The notes beneath the pieces are model-generated. The model worked only from the letters and a program-made list of their open reading frames with translations, ran no database searches and had not been told where the DNA came from. A stretch of DNA of 64,000 nt from an uncultured Mucispirillum sp. Its GTDB lineage: Bacteria > Chrysiogenota > Deferribacteres > Deferribacterales > Mucispirillaceae. Position numbers and translations under genes: made by a program. This document shows positions 27,036 through 37,404 of this stretch, in pieces; position 1 is the stretch's first letter, and each line of letters starts with the position of its first letter. Location: assembly GCA_944325215.1 (NCBI GenBank), contig CALUZC010000005.1, positions 1 through 64,000 on the forward strand, read 5' to 3'.

Positions 27036-28889
27036 ATGGCTGTAATTAAAAAATTAGCCCCTGAAGTTGCTTCTAAAATAGCAGCTGGTGAAGTGGTGGA
27101 AAAACCTTTTAATGTGGTAAAAGAGTTAATAGAAAATTCTTGTGATGCTGGGGCTAAAAAAATAACTGTAGAAATAGTAAATGGTGGGCTTGATTTAATA
27201 AAAATTACTGATGATGGTCATGGTATAGATAAAGATGATTTACCACTTACTGTAGAGCGTTTTGCAACAAGTAAAGCCCAAACTGTTGAAGATGTATATG
27301 CTGCTTCCACTTTTGGTTTTCGTGGGGAAGCTTTAGCCGCTATTTCATCTGTTAGTGATTTTAAAATAATCAGTGGAAAAAATGGCAGGGCTTATGAAAT
27401 GGCGTGTAAGTATGGTAATATAGAAGAAGTAAAACCTGCTCCAGCTATTAAAGGCACAATGATTGAAGCATCTCGCCTTTTTGAAAACTTACCTGCAAGA
27501 AGAAAGTTTTTAAAAAGTTCTAAAAGTTTAGAAGGGGAAATATTAAGGCTTATTAAACATTTTTCGCTTATTAATGAAAATATAGAAATATCACTTACAA
27601 GTGATAATAAACTTTTATACCATGCAAAACAGTCTGAAGATGTGGTAATGCGTGCATCAAAAGTCTTTACAGGAAAAGCATTTGTAAAAGGTGAAGTATT
27701 ATATGAAGATAAGAAAGTTAATGCCTGTGTTACTCTACCTTCAGCAAGTGATAGGTTAAAACGTGATGCCATAATAATAGGTGTGAATGGCAGGCTTATT
27801 AAAGATAATAGCCTTGTACAGGCAGTAATAAACTCATACCACAGGCTTATACCAGATGGCAGATATCCACTTGCTGTTATTGATATACGAATGAATCCAT
27901 CTAATTTAGACGCTAATGTGCACCCTGCAAAAATGGAAGTTAGGTTTTTAAATGGTGGAGAAATGTTCTCATTAGTAACCGATGCATGCAGCGGTGCATT
28001 TACTGGCAGAGGTGTTAATACCAGTTATCACCATAAAGAATCAAGCAGCAGCTTTGTTATAGAAGATAATAAGCAAAATAATATTCAAGAAAAAAAACAT
28101 ATAAGCTACAGTAAAGAAAATATACCACAAAATAACAGCCATAATTATACAAAGGAAAGCTATAATGCGAAAAAGGAAGTAACTGTTCCACAGGCTGATT
28201 ATTCTTTTAAAATTGATGAAAAGCTTGAGCAGGTATCGATAAAAAATAATGCAGATATTCAACAAACATATCATACTAATAATACACAAGAAATAGATAA
28301 TTCACTAGATGAACGAATAGCTAAGGGAGAATTTAGGGTTGTAGGGCAGATAGATAAAACATATATTATAATAGAAACAGAAAATAAAGAGATACTTTTT
28401 ATTGACCAGCATGCAGCTCATGAACGAATTCTTTTTGAAAAACTACAGGCAGAAAATCAAACTTCTGCCAAGCCATCTATTGTGCTGCATGATGCAATAG
28501 AAGTTATATTGACAGATGAGATTATTGAAAATATTGATAACTATAATATGATTATAGAATCCTTTGGTTATGGTTATAAAATAACAGGTATTGACAAGCT
28601 TGAAATATCGAGAATACCTTATCATATGGTAAGAAAGAATATAGCAAAAGAATTTAGTAAAATTGCTGCTGATTTATGCTTAACTGGTAAATCAAAAAAT
28701 GAGGAAGCACCAAGGGCTATGCTTTCATGTAAGTCAGCTATTAAAGCAGGTGATGAGCTTACATATGCAGAGATGGAATATCTTGTAATGTTGCTTTTTA
28801 ATACAAATAATTTTGGCACATGTCCACACGGCAGGCCTATTATTTATTTAATGAGAGTAGATGAGCTTGCAAGGAAATTTTATAGATGA
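27036..28889 (+). CDS. mutL: DNA mismatch repair protein MutL (endonuclease type)
   Basis: 617 residues. The N-terminal GHKL ATPase has KELIENSCDAGAKK, DDGHGI, FGFRGEALAAI and FENLPARRKF. An Asn/Lys-rich linker (about 325-425) leads to the C-terminal domain with the metal-binding endonuclease motif DQHAAHERILFE (from about 456) and CPHGRP near the end. This is the nicking MutL typical of bacteria without MutH. It overlaps miaA by ATGA and starts a long operon. Confidence 0.96.
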   Translation: MAVIKKLAPEVASKIAAGEVVEKPFNVVKELIENSCDAGAKKITVEIVNGGLDLIKITDDGHGIDKDDLPLTVERFATSKAQTVEDVYAASTFGFRGEALAAISSVSDFKIISGKNGRAYEMACKYGNIEEVKPAPAIKGTMIEASRLFENLPARRKFLKSSKSLEGEILRLIKHFSLINENIEISLTSDNKLLYHAKQSEDVVMRASKVFTGKAFVKGEVLYEDKKVNACVTLPSASDRLKRDAIIIGVNGRLIKDNSLVQAVINSYHRLIPDGRYPLAVIDIRMNPSNLDANVHPAKMEVRFLNGGEMFSLVTDACSGAFTGRGVNTSYHHKESSSSFVIEDNKQNNIQEKKHISYSKENIPQNNSHNYTKESYNAKKEVTVPQADYSFKIDEKLEQVSIKNNADIQQTYHTNNTQEIDNSLDERIAKGEFRVVGQIDKTYIIIETENKEILFIDQHAAHERILFEKLQAENQTSAKPSIVLHDAIEVILTDEIIENIDNYNMIIESFGYGYKITGIDKLEISRIPYHMVRKNIAKEFSKIAADLCLTGKSKNEEAPRAMLSCKSAIKAGDELTYAEMEYLVMLLFNTNNFGTCPHGRPIIYLMRVDELARKFYR

Positions 28890-29806
28890 TTATTCCTATA
28901 ATTACAGGGCCAACATCATCAGGAAAAAGCAGTATAGTTTATAATGCTGGGTTTTTAACTAACAAGGTAGAGATAATTAGTGCAGATGCATTTCAGGTTT
29001 ATAAAGGGCTGGATATCGGCACAGCAAAAATAACAAAACAGGAAATGCAAAATGTTCCCCACCATTTAATAGATATTTTAAACCCTGATGAATGTTATTC
29101 AGCAGGTATGTTTAGGGAGCATGCTGAAAAACTAATTGAAGATATATTAAATAGAGGCAAAATTCCTGTTATTGCAGGTGGCACAGGGCTTTATATAAAA
29201 TCATTAACGGAAGGGATTTTTGACTGCCCAGAAATTGATGAAAATATTAGAAAAGATTTACAAATAAGACTTGAAAAACAAGGTATAGAAGAATTATATA
29301 ATGAACTTAAAAAAGTTGATATAGAGTATGCAGAAAAAATAAGCAGCAATGACCCTGTTCGCACAGTGAGAGCATTAGAAGTTTATTACGGACTTGGTAT
29401 AACTTTTACACAAGCCCATAAAATATATAATAAACCACCAAAATATAGTTATACAGTTGGTGTTTTATGGATAGATAGAAAGAAATTATATGAAAATATA
29501 AATGAAAGAACTAGTGTTATGTGGAATATGGGCTGGGTAGATGAGGTTCAAGATTTACTGAACAAAGGTTATAATATAAAATGCCCTTCTTTCAGAGCAA
29601 TAGGGTATAAACTTATTGCAGATTTTCTAATGCATGGTGGCAAAAGCCATGAAGTAATTAACCAGATAGCAAAAGAAACAAGGCATTTTGCTAAACGACA
29701 GCTTACATGGTTTAGACACAGGGAAAATGTTATAATGTATGAAGATAAAGATAAACTTGAAAATAATTTAATAGAAATAATAAATGGTCATAGGAGCAGG
29801 TTATGA
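28886..29806 (+). CDS. miaA: tRNA dimethylallyltransferase
   Basis: A 306-residue MiaA that adds an isopentenyl group to A37 of tRNAs reading UNN codons, using DMAPP from the pathway started by Dxs encoded in this window. The P-loop is GPTSSGKSS (8-16), DIGTAKI follows, and the catalytic region has GGTGLYIKSL. RFAIGYKL-like FRAIGYKLI and RHFAKRQLTWFRH close the substrate domain. It starts inside the mutL stop (ATGA) and overlaps the next gene by 4 bases. Confidence 0.96.
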   Translation: MIIPIITGPTSSGKSSIVYNAGFLTNKVEIISADAFQVYKGLDIGTAKITKQEMQNVPHHLIDILNPDECYSAGMFREHAEKLIEDILNRGKIPVIAGGTGLYIKSLTEGIFDCPEIDENIRKDLQIRLEKQGIEELYNELKKVDIEYAEKISSNDPVRTVRALEVYYGLGITFTQAHKIYNKPPKYSYTVGVLWIDRKKLYENINERTSVMWNMGWVDEVQDLLNKGYNIKCPSFRAIGYKLIADFLMHGGKSHEVINQIAKETRHFAKRQLTWFRHRENVIMYEDKDKLENNLIEIINGHRSRL

Positions 29807-30096
29807 GATACGCTGTAATTTTTACGATAGTTATTGCCGTTATAGTATTTTATATTGTATTTGGTCATAAAGGGGTTATGGAGTATATTGAACTTGTAAA
29901 GGTTCGTCAGGCAAATGAAGAACGTATTAGACTAATGGAAAAAGAAATTGCAGAAAAAGAAAGGGAGTTAGAACTTGCTAAAAAGAATAGGGAATATTTA
30001 GAAGGTATTATTCGCAGAGAACTTGGTTTACAAAAAAATGGTGAAGATGTTTATATAATAGAAGATAACAGCACGCTACAAAGTGAAACAAAATAA
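29803..30096 (+). CDS. FtsB/DivIC-like septum formation initiator
   Basis: 97 residues: one transmembrane helix (about 4-21, IFTIVIAVIVFYIVFG) and then a heptad-rich coiled coil (KVRQANEERIRLMEKEIAEK and on), ending in REYLEGIIRRELGL, the usual FtsB/DivIC close. Such proteins bridge FtsL and FtsQ in the divisome. The assignment is by architecture. It overlaps miaA by 4 bases and precedes xseA by 14. Confidence 0.8.
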   Translation: MRYAVIFTIVIAVIVFYIVFGHKGVMEYIELVKVRQANEERIRLMEKEIAEKERELELAKKNREYLEGIIRRELGLQKNGEDVYIIEDNSTLQSETK

Positions 30097-30110
30097 CAGG
30101 ACATAAATTT

Positions 30111-31688
30111 ATGCAGGAATTTAGTGTTGCAGAATTAAGTAAAATTTTAACAGCTCTTTTTAAAGAAGCGTTTCCAGAGATGATAGCAGTAACTGGTGAA
30201 GTTGGTGATTTATCTCGTCAAAATGCAAGTGGTCACATATACTTTAATTTAAAAGATGGTGACTATAATATTAGTGCAACTTATTTTAAATTTTACCAAA
30301 ATTCAGCATCATTTATCCCAAAAAATGGTGATAAAGTAAAGGTTATTGGAGAGCTTAAAACATATGATAAACAAAGTAAATACCAAATAAATGTAAGAAA
30401 AATAGAATATGATTCTGAAGGGCTTTTATGGAAACAGTATGAAGAAACAAAAAAGAAACTGGAATTAGAAGGACTTTTTAGAGAGGAAAGAAAACGCCCA
30501 ATACCACAATACCCATATCGTGTTGCAGTATTAACTTCTGTTACAGGGGCAGTTATTAGAGATTTTATTGTTACAACAAATAATGAAAAAGGTAAATACT
30601 TAATTGAAGTGTGGAATATTCCTGTGCAGAATATAGAAAATGCTGCACTTATAGCAAAAACCATTGAAAAAGCAGGTAAATATACAGAAAGATATGATGT
30701 TATAGTTGTAATGCGTGGTGGTGGCAGTATGGAGGATTTATCTGTTTTTAACCAGGAAGTAATTGCACGGGCAGTTGTTAATTCTAAAGTGCCAGTGGTT
30801 AGTGCTGTTGGTCATGAAACAGATTATACAATTATTGATTTTGCTGCTGATAAAAGGGCAGCAACACCAACAGCAGCAGCAATTATGCTTTCTTCATATT
30901 ATAAGGCTGCCGTTAATGATGTGGATAAATTTAGAAGTAATATATACAGGCATATGGAAAATGTGATACAAAAATATGCTCAGTATATGGATTATATGAA
31001 TGTGAAACTTGAAAATAAATCTCCACATATGAAAATTAATAAGCTTTACCAAAAATTAATTCAGTATGAAAAAATATTAGAAAATACAATTAATAAAAAA
31101 TTATATAATATAAAAACTAATTTATTAAAAATAGAAAATACTATTAAAACATATAACCCAAATAATAAACTGGAAAATTATAAACTGCGTATAAAAAACA
31201 GCCAAAAGCATTTATATGCTGCAATTATCCATAAGCTTGAGAAAAAGCATAATCAAATTAACGGATTACATAATAATATTTTAAGTAATAACCCATTGAA
31301 ATTACAAGAAACATATTATTATAAATTAGATACATATTTTAATTCATTATGCAGGATAATTTGTAATATACCAGTAGATTATAAAAATATAATAGAAAAA
31401 CATGAAAAATCACTTGAACAGCATATAATAAATTATTTATTTAATAAAAATGCTGATTTATCACAATTAGAAAGTAAGCTTTCACTGCTGGACCCTAAAA
31501 ATGTAATGGAAAGAGGTTATGCCTTAATTACTCAGGAAGAAAAAGTTGTATCCAGCATTGAAGATATTCATTTGAATGCATCACTTAAAATACATTTAAA
31601 AGATGGTAATATTTATGCGCTGCCTGAAAAAATTTCTAAAGATAATAATAAAATAGATACTGAAAAGGAAGAAAATATAGTAAAATAA
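30111..31688 (+). CDS. xseA: Exodeoxyribonuclease VII large subunit
   Basis: 525 residues. The N-terminal OB fold (about 1-100, with GEVGDLSRQNASGHIYFNLK) is followed by the catalytic domain with VAVLTSVTGAVIRDF, RGGGSMEDLSVFN and SAVGHETDYTIIDFAADKRA. The C-terminal coiled-coil part is longer than usual (family about 400-460 residues) and very Lys/Asn-rich. The small subunit gene xseB is 19 kb away at 50556. The enzyme degrades single-stranded DNA to oligonucleotides. Confidence 0.95.
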   Translation: MQEFSVAELSKILTALFKEAFPEMIAVTGEVGDLSRQNASGHIYFNLKDGDYNISATYFKFYQNSASFIPKNGDKVKVIGELKTYDKQSKYQINVRKIEYDSEGLLWKQYEETKKKLELEGLFREERKRPIPQYPYRVAVLTSVTGAVIRDFIVTTNNEKGKYLIEVWNIPVQNIENAALIAKTIEKAGKYTERYDVIVVMRGGGSMEDLSVFNQEVIARAVVNSKVPVVSAVGHETDYTIIDFAADKRAATPTAAAIMLSSYYKAAVNDVDKFRSNIYRHMENVIQKYAQYMDYMNVKLENKSPHMKINKLYQKLIQYEKILENTINKKLYNIKTNLLKIENTIKTYNPNNKLENYKLRIKNSQKHLYAAIIHKLEKKHNQINGLHNNILSNNPLKLQETYYYKLDTYFNSLCRIICNIPVDYKNIIEKHEKSLEQHIINYLFNKNADLSQLESKLSLLDPKNVMERGYALITQEEKVVSSIEDIHLNASLKIHLKDGNIYALPEKISKDNNKIDTEKEENIVK

Positions 31689-31810
31689 AAATTTTTTATA
31701 CCGTTTTATAAAAAAATATGATATGCTTGCAAAATATTTTAAAAGCCTTTTTAAATGGTTTTATTGATTAATTATAAGAAAAATTTATATAGATGAGAGG
31801 AGCAAAGGTT

Positions 31811-32290
31811 ATGAGCAGAATACCTATTACAAAAGCAGGTTATGAAAAACTTAAAGCAGAGCTTGATAAACTTCGTAATGTGGATAGAAATGAGGTAATT
31901 TTAGCTATTCAAGAAGCAAGAGGTCACGGTGATTTAAGTGAAAATGCTGAATATGATGCTGCAAAAGAGCGTCAGGGTATGATTGAAGCTAGAATTAATG
32001 AATTAGAATATAAAATGAGCCTTTTTGAGATAATGGATATATCTAAAATGGCAGGTGATAAGGTTGCCTTTGGTGCTACTGTAACAATTGAAAATATGGA
32101 TACCGAAGAACGTAAAGTATATACAATTGTTGGCAGTGATGAGGCAGATATTTTCAGTGGTAAAATCTCTATTATGTCACCGCTTGCTAAAGCTATGCTT
32201 GGTAAAGAAGAAGGTGATGATTTTACTGTGCAGGCACCAAAAGGTGAAACAGAGTATGAAATTATTAAAATAGAGTTTATAGAAGAATAG
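31811..32290 (+). CDS. greA: Transcription elongation factor GreA
   Basis: A 159-residue cleavage factor that rescues backtracked RNA polymerase. The N-terminal antiparallel coiled coil carries the acidic tip (HGDLSENAEYDAAKERQ), followed by an FKBP-like domain (VTIENMDTEERKVYTIVG, SPLAKAMLGKEEGD). I start at ATG 31811, 8 bases after GAGGAG; an ATG at 31793 would place this Shine-Dalgarno inside the gene. About 120 bp after xseA, likely with its own promoter (TTGCAA at 31727). Confidence 0.97.
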   Translation: MSRIPITKAGYEKLKAELDKLRNVDRNEVILAIQEARGHGDLSENAEYDAAKERQGMIEARINELEYKMSLFEIMDISKMAGDKVAFGATVTIENMDTEERKVYTIVGSDEADIFSGKISIMSPLAKAMLGKEEGDDFTVQAPKGETEYEIIKIEFIEE

Positions 32291-32312
32291 TTTTATTTTT
32301 CTGGAGGCTTTT

Positions 32313-32891
32313 ATGAAACTTGAGCTTAATATTGCTAACCAGCTTACAATTGTTAGAATAGTTGCTATTCCTTTATATTTATTAGTTTTATATATTAATA
32401 AAGACTGGAGTAATGTAGCAGCTACAATTATATTTATTTTTGCAGGTGTTTCTGATTTTCTTGATGGTTATATTGCAAGAAAGTATAATATGATTACAGA
32501 TTTAGGAAAGATTTTAGACCCTATTGCAGATAAAATTCTTGTGGCAGCTGCATTGATTGCGTTAATTGATTTAGACAGGCTATACTGGTGGATAGCTGTT
32601 ATCATGCTTGCAAGAGATTTTACTATGGAGGCATTAAGAAATTTAGCAGCAAGTAAAGGTATTATTATAGCTGCAGGTATTTGGGGTAAATTAAAAACCA
32701 CATTCCAAATGGTTGCAATAGGCATGATATCATTTCAAAATATATGGCTTGGTATAAACTGGTATATTATAGGTCAGGTTTTAATGTATATAGCTTTATT
32801 TCTTTCTATTTATTCGGCTGTTATTTATTTTAGAGATTATTTTAAAAATGAAAGTAGTAATAATGAAAATAATATGGAGAGTTTTGAGTAA
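32313..32891 (+). CDS. pgsA: CDP-diacylglycerol-glycerol-3-phosphate 3-phosphatidyltransferase
   Basis: A 192-residue membrane enzyme of phosphatidylglycerol synthesis. The CDP-alcohol phosphatidyltransferase signature D-x2-DG-x2-AR-x8-G-x3-D-x3-D is complete (from SDFLDGYIARKYN to LGKILDPIADKI). Four to five membrane helices. Its stop overlaps the plsY start (TAATG), pairing two phospholipid genes. Confidence 0.95.
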   Translation: MKLELNIANQLTIVRIVAIPLYLLVLYINKDWSNVAATIIFIFAGVSDFLDGYIARKYNMITDLGKILDPIADKILVAAALIALIDLDRLYWWIAVIMLARDFTMEALRNLAASKGIIIAAGIWGKLKTTFQMVAIGMISFQNIWLGINWYIIGQVLMYIALFLSIYSAVIYFRDYFKNESSNNENNMESFE

Positions 32892-33499
32892 TGAATTTAT
32901 ATCAAATATTATTAGTAATAGCAGCTTATTTTATAGGCTCTATTCCTTTTGCTTATATAATAGTAAAGCTAGTTAAAAAAATAGATATTAGGACTGTAGG
33001 CAGTGGTAATGCAGGTGCAACAAATGCAGCACGTGTTCTTGGTAAATGGGGTTTTATAAGTGTATTTTTATTAGATGCTTTTAAAGGATTTTTGCCTGTA
33101 TTTATATCTCGTCATTACTATGGGGAGACAATGGTAACATTAGTTGTGGCTGCTGTTGTTGTTCTTGGTCATACATACACTGTATTTTTAGGCTTTAGAG
33201 GTGGAAAAGGTGTAGCTACTGGAGCAGGTGTATTTTTAGCTTTAGCACCAAAAGAAATAGGTATTGGGCTTGTGGTATTTATTATTGTATTTCTTGCTAC
33301 AAAAATGGTTTCTGCAGGTTCAATATTGGCATCAATTACACTTTTAATTGCAGTATGTTTGATGAGCAACTGGTTTGCTTTAAAGGTTTTAACGGCTGTA
33401 ATTGTTTTCTTTGTTATATTTAAGCATCGTTCAAATATTGTGCGTATCTTAAAAGGCGAAGAAAATAGATTTGTTAGGAAAAAGAAAGAAGATGAATAA
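32891..33499 (+). CDS. plsY: Acyl-phosphate:glycerol-3-phosphate acyltransferase
   Basis: A 202-residue polytopic enzyme making lysophosphatidic acid from acyl-phosphate. The three conserved loops are seen: GSIPFAYI, VGSGNAGATNAARVLGKWG with LLDAFKG, and GFRGGKGVATGAG, plus FKHRSNI near the end. Its acyl-phosphate donor comes from PlsX, not encoded here. It overlaps ribD by 8 bases. Confidence 0.95.
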   Translation: MNLYQILLVIAAYFIGSIPFAYIIVKLVKKIDIRTVGSGNAGATNAARVLGKWGFISVFLLDAFKGFLPVFISRHYYGETMVTLVVAAVVVLGHTYTVFLGFRGGKGVATGAGVFLALAPKEIGIGLVVFIIVFLATKMVSAGSILASITLLIAVCLMSNWFALKVLTAVIVFFVIFKHRSNIVRILKGEENRFVRKKKEDE

Positions 33500-34631
33500 A
33501 TATGAAGCCCTTATGAGCAAATGTATAAAAAATGCTTATAAGGCAAAGGGCAGCACAAAAACAAACCCACTTGTTGGAGCTGCTGTATTAGATAATAATA
33601 ATGTTTATTATGGAATACATGAAAAATATGGATTTGCCCATGCTGAAGTTAATGCAATTAATAATGCAGGCAATAAAGCAATGGGAAGTGAGCTTTTAGT
33701 TACTTTAGAGCCATGCTCTACACACGGCAAAACACCACCTTGTGTGGAAAAGATAATTAATGCTGGCATAAAAAAAGTATATGTGGGTGTGCTTGATGTA
33801 AATCCAAAACATGCAGGTAAGGGTATATCAATACTTAAAAATGCAGGTATTCAAGTAGAATATGGTATATTAAGTAAAGAAAGCAGTCTTTTAATAGAAG
33901 ATTTTATTAAATACCATACAAAAAAGCTGCCTTATGTTACTTTAAAAACTGCAGTTAGTTTAGATGGTAAAATTGCAGCTTATACTGGAGATTCTAAGTG
34001 GATAACCTGTGAAAAATCAAGGCAGTATGTCCATAAATTACGTGGTTTTTCTGATGCTGTTATAACAGGGGTTGGCACAGTTTTAGCAGATAATCCACTT
34101 ATGACAAATAGAGTATATAAAAAACTTAACCAACCGGCACGTGTTATACTGGATAGTTTTTTAAAAACACCAGTGGAAGCAAATATAATAGAAAGTGTAA
34201 ATATTTCTCCAGTGATTATTTATACTTCAAAAAATATAGATAATAAAAAGGCAGATATTTTAAAAAAGAAGAATGTAGAGATTATAGAGATAGATGAATA
34301 TAATGGCTTTCTTGATTTAGAAAGTGTGTTAAAATCACTTTATAATAAAGGGTTTATGAATGTGCTTGTAGAATCTGGCTCAAAAGTAAACGGCTCTTTT
34401 TTCGATAATATGCTTGTGGATAGGGTAGAATTTTTTACTGCTCCAAAAATAATAGGTGGAGAAAATGCAGTATCTGCCATTGGTGGCAGGGGAATATCCT
34501 GCATGAACGATGCATTTGTATTTAAAAGCAGCACAGTAAAAAAATGTGGCGATGATGTTCATATTAGTGCGAGAATAACTGATTATACAAAAGATGTAAT
34601 AGAGTTTACAAATAATTTTAAAGTTGAATAA
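33492..34631 (+). CDS. ribD: Riboflavin biosynthesis bifunctional deaminase/reductase
   Basis: About 379 residues. The N-terminal cytidine-deaminase-like domain has the zinc motifs HAEVNAI and PCSTHGKTPPC; the C-terminal reductase domain has TLKTAVSLDGKIA and VESGSKVNGSFF. It converts the GTP cyclohydrolase product into the pyrimidinedione precursor. ATG 33492 fits the family start better than the earlier in-frame TTG 33471. First gene of the rib set; no FMN riboswitch can precede it, since plsY overlaps it. Confidence 0.95.
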   Translation: MNKYEALMSKCIKNAYKAKGSTKTNPLVGAAVLDNNNVYYGIHEKYGFAHAEVNAINNAGNKAMGSELLVTLEPCSTHGKTPPCVEKIINAGIKKVYVGVLDVNPKHAGKGISILKNAGIQVEYGILSKESSLLIEDFIKYHTKKLPYVTLKTAVSLDGKIAAYTGDSKWITCEKSRQYVHKLRGFSDAVITGVGTVLADNPLMTNRVYKKLNQPARVILDSFLKTPVEANIIESVNISPVIIYTSKNIDNKKADILKKKNVEIIEIDEYNGFLDLESVLKSLYNKGFMNVLVESGSKVNGSFFDNMLVDRVEFFTAPKIIGGENAVSAIGGRGISCMNDAFVFKSSTVKKCGDDVHISARITDYTKDVIEFTNNFKVE

Positions 34632-34634
34632 AAA

Positions 34635-35270
34635 ATGTTTACAGGTATTATAGAAGAAACAGGCAAAGTTATTAGCATTATTAAAACTGGTAGTTCTGCA
34701 AAAATAAAAATAGGTTGTGAGAAAGTAATAGAAAATACTGCATTAGGTGATTCTATTGCTGTTAATGGTGTATGTTTAACAGCAGTTAGTATTGGCAGTA
34801 ATTATTTTGAAGCAGATATAAGCAGCGAGACTCTTAATAAATCTTCATTAAGCAGTGTAAATATTGGTGCTTTTGTTAATTTAGAAAGAGCATTAACACT
34901 TTCTACAAGGCTTGGTGGCCATTTGGTGCAAGGTCATATTGAAGGTGCTGGGGTATTAAATAAAATTATAAAATCTGGTGAGTTTTATAATATTACAGTA
35001 AGTTATCCCAATGAGCTTGATAAATATATTGTAGAAAAAGGCTCTATTGCTATAGATGGTATTAGTTTAACAGTTGTTAATGTGGTAAATAAGTCTTTTA
35101 GTGTTGCAGTTATTCCGCATACTTTTGAAAACACTAATTTAAAATATAAAAAAAATGGCGATATTGTTAATTTGGAAACAGATATTTTAGCAAGATATGT
35201 AGAAAAAATGATATTATCTGATAATAAAGATGATAAATTAAAATCAATGATTTTAAATTTTAAAAGGTAG
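34635..35270 (+). CDS. ribE: Riboflavin synthase, alpha subunit
   Basis: 211 residues made of two similar lumazine-binding halves: MFTGIIEETGKV opens the first, and GGHLVQGHIEGAG the second. Conserved GDSIAVNGVCLTAV and IDGISLTVVNV are the paired sites. It dismutates dimethyl-ribityllumazine to riboflavin. Three bases after ribD and six before ribBA, in a tight rib operon. Confidence 0.96.
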   Translation: MFTGIIEETGKVISIIKTGSSAKIKIGCEKVIENTALGDSIAVNGVCLTAVSIGSNYFEADISSETLNKSSLSSVNIGAFVNLERALTLSTRLGGHLVQGHIEGAGVLNKIIKSGEFYNITVSYPNELDKYIVEKGSIAIDGISLTVVNVVNKSFSVAVIPHTFENTNLKYKKNGDIVNLETDILARYVEKMILSDNKDDKLKSMILNFKR

Positions 35271-35276
35271 TATGTA

Positions 35277-36485
35277 ATGGATTTAAGTGTAAGGGCGACA
35301 GTTGAAGAAGCCATAGATATAATAAAGTCTGGTGGTATGATAATATTAACAGATGATGAGACACGAGAAAATGAAGGTGATTTAGTTTTTGCTGCAGAAT
35401 ATGTAACACCTGAAAAAGTTAATTTTATGGTCACATATGGCAGGGGATTAATATGTGTGGCATTAAGTGAAAAACGATGTGATGAATTATTGTTAAACCC
35501 AATGGCTGCTAATAATTCATGCAGGTTTGGTACGGCTTTTACTGTATCTGTAGAAGCAAGGCAGGGTGTTACCACAGGTATATCAGCATATGATAGGGCA
35601 AAAACCATATCAGTATTAGCAGACCCTTTATCTAAAAGCTCAGACTTAAATAGACCAGGGCATATATTTCCTTTAAGAGCGAGAAATGGTGGAGTTTTAG
35701 TTCGCCCAGGGCAGACTGAAGGTTCAGTTGATTTAACTCGTCTTGCAGGGCTAAATCATGCTGGGGTAATATGTGAAATAATGAATGATGATGGCAGTAT
35801 GGCAAGAATGGACGATTTAGAAAAATTTGCCCATATTCATTCATTAAAAATATTGACTATTGCTGATTTAATAGAGTATAGAAAATTAAATGATAATTTA
35901 ATAGAAAAAGTATCACAGGCTATTTTACCTACAGAATATGGAACATTTATTATAGAAGGTTACCAAAATAAAGCAGATGGTAAGGAAGCTGTTGCAATAA
36001 TTAAAGGTGATGTTAATGGTGGTAATCCACCGCTTGTAAGAGTTCATTCCCAGTGCTTAACAGGGGACGGGTTTGCATCTTTAAGGTGTGACTGTGGTAA
36101 TCAGCTTCATACTGCAATGCAGATGATAGAATCAGAAGGCAGGGGTGCTATTTTATATATGTTTCAGGAAGGCAGAGGAATTGGGCTTCTAAATAAAATA
36201 AAAGCTTATAAACTGCAAGATGAGGGCTATGATACTGTTGAAGCAAATCTTAAGCTTGGTTTTTTAGATGATGAAAGAGATTACTCTTTTGGTGCACAGC
36301 TTTTAAGAAAGCTTGGTATTACTAAAATGCGGTTGCTTTCTAATAACCCGCGTAAATTTACAGGGTTACAGGAATATGGGCTTGAAATAGTAGAAAGAAT
36401 ACCTATTCAATGTGGTATTGGTGGAGATAATTTAAAATATATGCAGACTAAAAAAGATAAATTAGGACATATATTAGATATATAA
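35277..36485 (+). CDS. ribBA: DHBP synthase / GTP cyclohydrolase II fusion
   Basis: 402 residues. The N-terminal RibB half has [18 protein letters not shown] and [11 protein letters not shown]; the C-terminal RibA half has the zinc cysteines in [20 protein letters not shown], then [15 protein letters not shown]. The fused enzyme supplies both precursors of riboflavin: dihydroxybutanone phosphate from ribulose-5-phosphate and the pyrimidine from GTP. Both active sites look intact. Confidence 0.97.
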   Translation: MDLSVRATVEEAIDIIKSGGMIILTDDETRENEGDLVFAAEYVTPEKVNFMVTYGRGLICVALSEKRCDELLLNPMAANNSCRFGTAFTVSVEARQGVTTGISAYDRAKTISVLADPLSKSSDLNRPGHIFPLRARNGGVLVRPGQTEGSVDLTRLAGLNHAGVICEIMNDDGSMARMDDLEKFAHIHSLKILTIADLIEYRKLNDNLIEKVSQAILPTEYGTFIIEGYQNKADGKEAVAIIKGDVNGGNPPLVRVHSQCLTGDGFASLRCDCGNQLHTAMQMIESEGRGAILYMFQEGRGIGLLNKIKAYKLQDEGYDTVEANLKLGFLDDERDYSFGAQLLRKLGITKMRLLSNNPRKFTGLQEYGLEIVERIPIQCGIGGDNLKYMQTKKDKLGHILDI

Positions 36486-36502
36486 AAATAAAGAGGTTGC
36501 AA

Positions 36503-36967
36503 ATGAATATTTTCGAGGGCAGTTTTGACGGGAAAGGAGCTAAAATAGCAATAGTAGCTTCAAGGTTTAATGAGTTTATTACAAAGGAATTAATAGGTGG
36601 TGCAGAAGACACATTAGTGCGTCATAATGTAGATACTAAAGATATAGATGTATATAGGGTGCCGGGTGCTTTTGAAATCCCTGCAGTTTGTAATAAAATT
36701 GCTGAAAAAGGAAAGTATGATGCAGTTATTACATTAGGTGCTGTAATAAGGGGCTCTACACCTCATTTTGATTATGTGGCAGCAGAAGTTTCAAAAGGTG
36801 TTGCTTCAGTTTCTATGAAATATAATATGCCTGTAATTTTTGGTGTATTAACTACCGATACAATAGAGCAGGCTGTTGAACGTGCTGGCACTAAAGCAGG
36901 CAATAAAGGAAGTGATGCTGCTATGGCTGCCCTTGAAATGATAAACCTTTATAAAGGAATCAAATAA
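36503..36967 (+). CDS. ribH: 6,7-dimethyl-8-ribityllumazine synthase
   Basis: A 154-residue beta subunit. It has [17 protein letters not shown], the VPGAFEIP loop, [15 protein letters not shown] and [20 protein letters not shown]. It forms icosahedral or pentameric assemblies and completes the rib set. ATG 36503 is 6 bases from AGAGG, better than TTG 36497. NusB follows 2 bases later, the common ribH-nusB pairing. Confidence 0.97.
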   Translation: MNIFEGSFDGKGAKIAIVASRFNEFITKELIGGAEDTLVRHNVDTKDIDVYRVPGAFEIPAVCNKIAEKGKYDAVITLGAVIRGSTPHFDYVAAEVSKGVASVSMKYNMPVIFGVLTTDTIEQAVERAGTKAGNKGSDAAMAALEMINLYKGIK

Positions 36968-36969
36968 AT

Positions 36970-37404
36970 ATGGTTAGAAAAAGAACCAAAGGGCGAGATT
37001 ATGCTGTTCAAATGCTCTATAGTGTAACTATATCAGAAAATACAGCAGAAGAAACAAAAGATGCTTTTAGAATGGAATATCAAAAAGAATTACCTGAAAT
37101 TTTAGATTTTGCAGATAAACTATTTGATGCAGCATATAAAAATAAAGAGAAAGATGAAAATATTATATCAGAATTTATATCTAAAAACTGGACGATAGAT
37201 AGAATAGGTATAATAGAAAGATGTATTTTAAGGCTTGGAATTTCTGAACTTTTTGAAGGTAATGCACCATATTATGCTGTAATAGATGATTATGTTACAC
37301 TGGCAAAACATTATGGTGATGAAAAATCTGCATCATTTGTTAATGGTATATTAGAGAATATTAAAAATAAATTTTCATTAGAGATGGCTCATGACAGTAA
37401 ATAG
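36970..37404 (+). CDS. nusB: Transcription antitermination factor NusB
   Basis: A 144-residue all-helical RNA-binding protein acting with NusE at boxA of rRNA operons. It has RDYAVQMLYSV near the start and the C-terminal ILRLGISELFEG, VIDDYVTLAKHYGDEKSASFVNGIL. It follows ribH directly and overlaps the next small gene by 14 bases. Confidence 0.95.
   Translation: MVRKRTKGRDYAVQMLYSVTISENTAEETKDAFRMEYQKELPEILDFADKLFDAAYKNKEKDENIISEFISKNWTIDRIGIIERCILRLGISELFEGNAPYYAVIDDYVTLAKHYGDEKSASFVNGILENIKNKFSLEMAHDSK

Noticed and set aside
33400-33500. FMN riboswitch ahead of the rib operon
   Set aside because: plsY overlaps ribD by 8 bases, leaving no room, and no RFN-like conserved core was seen.
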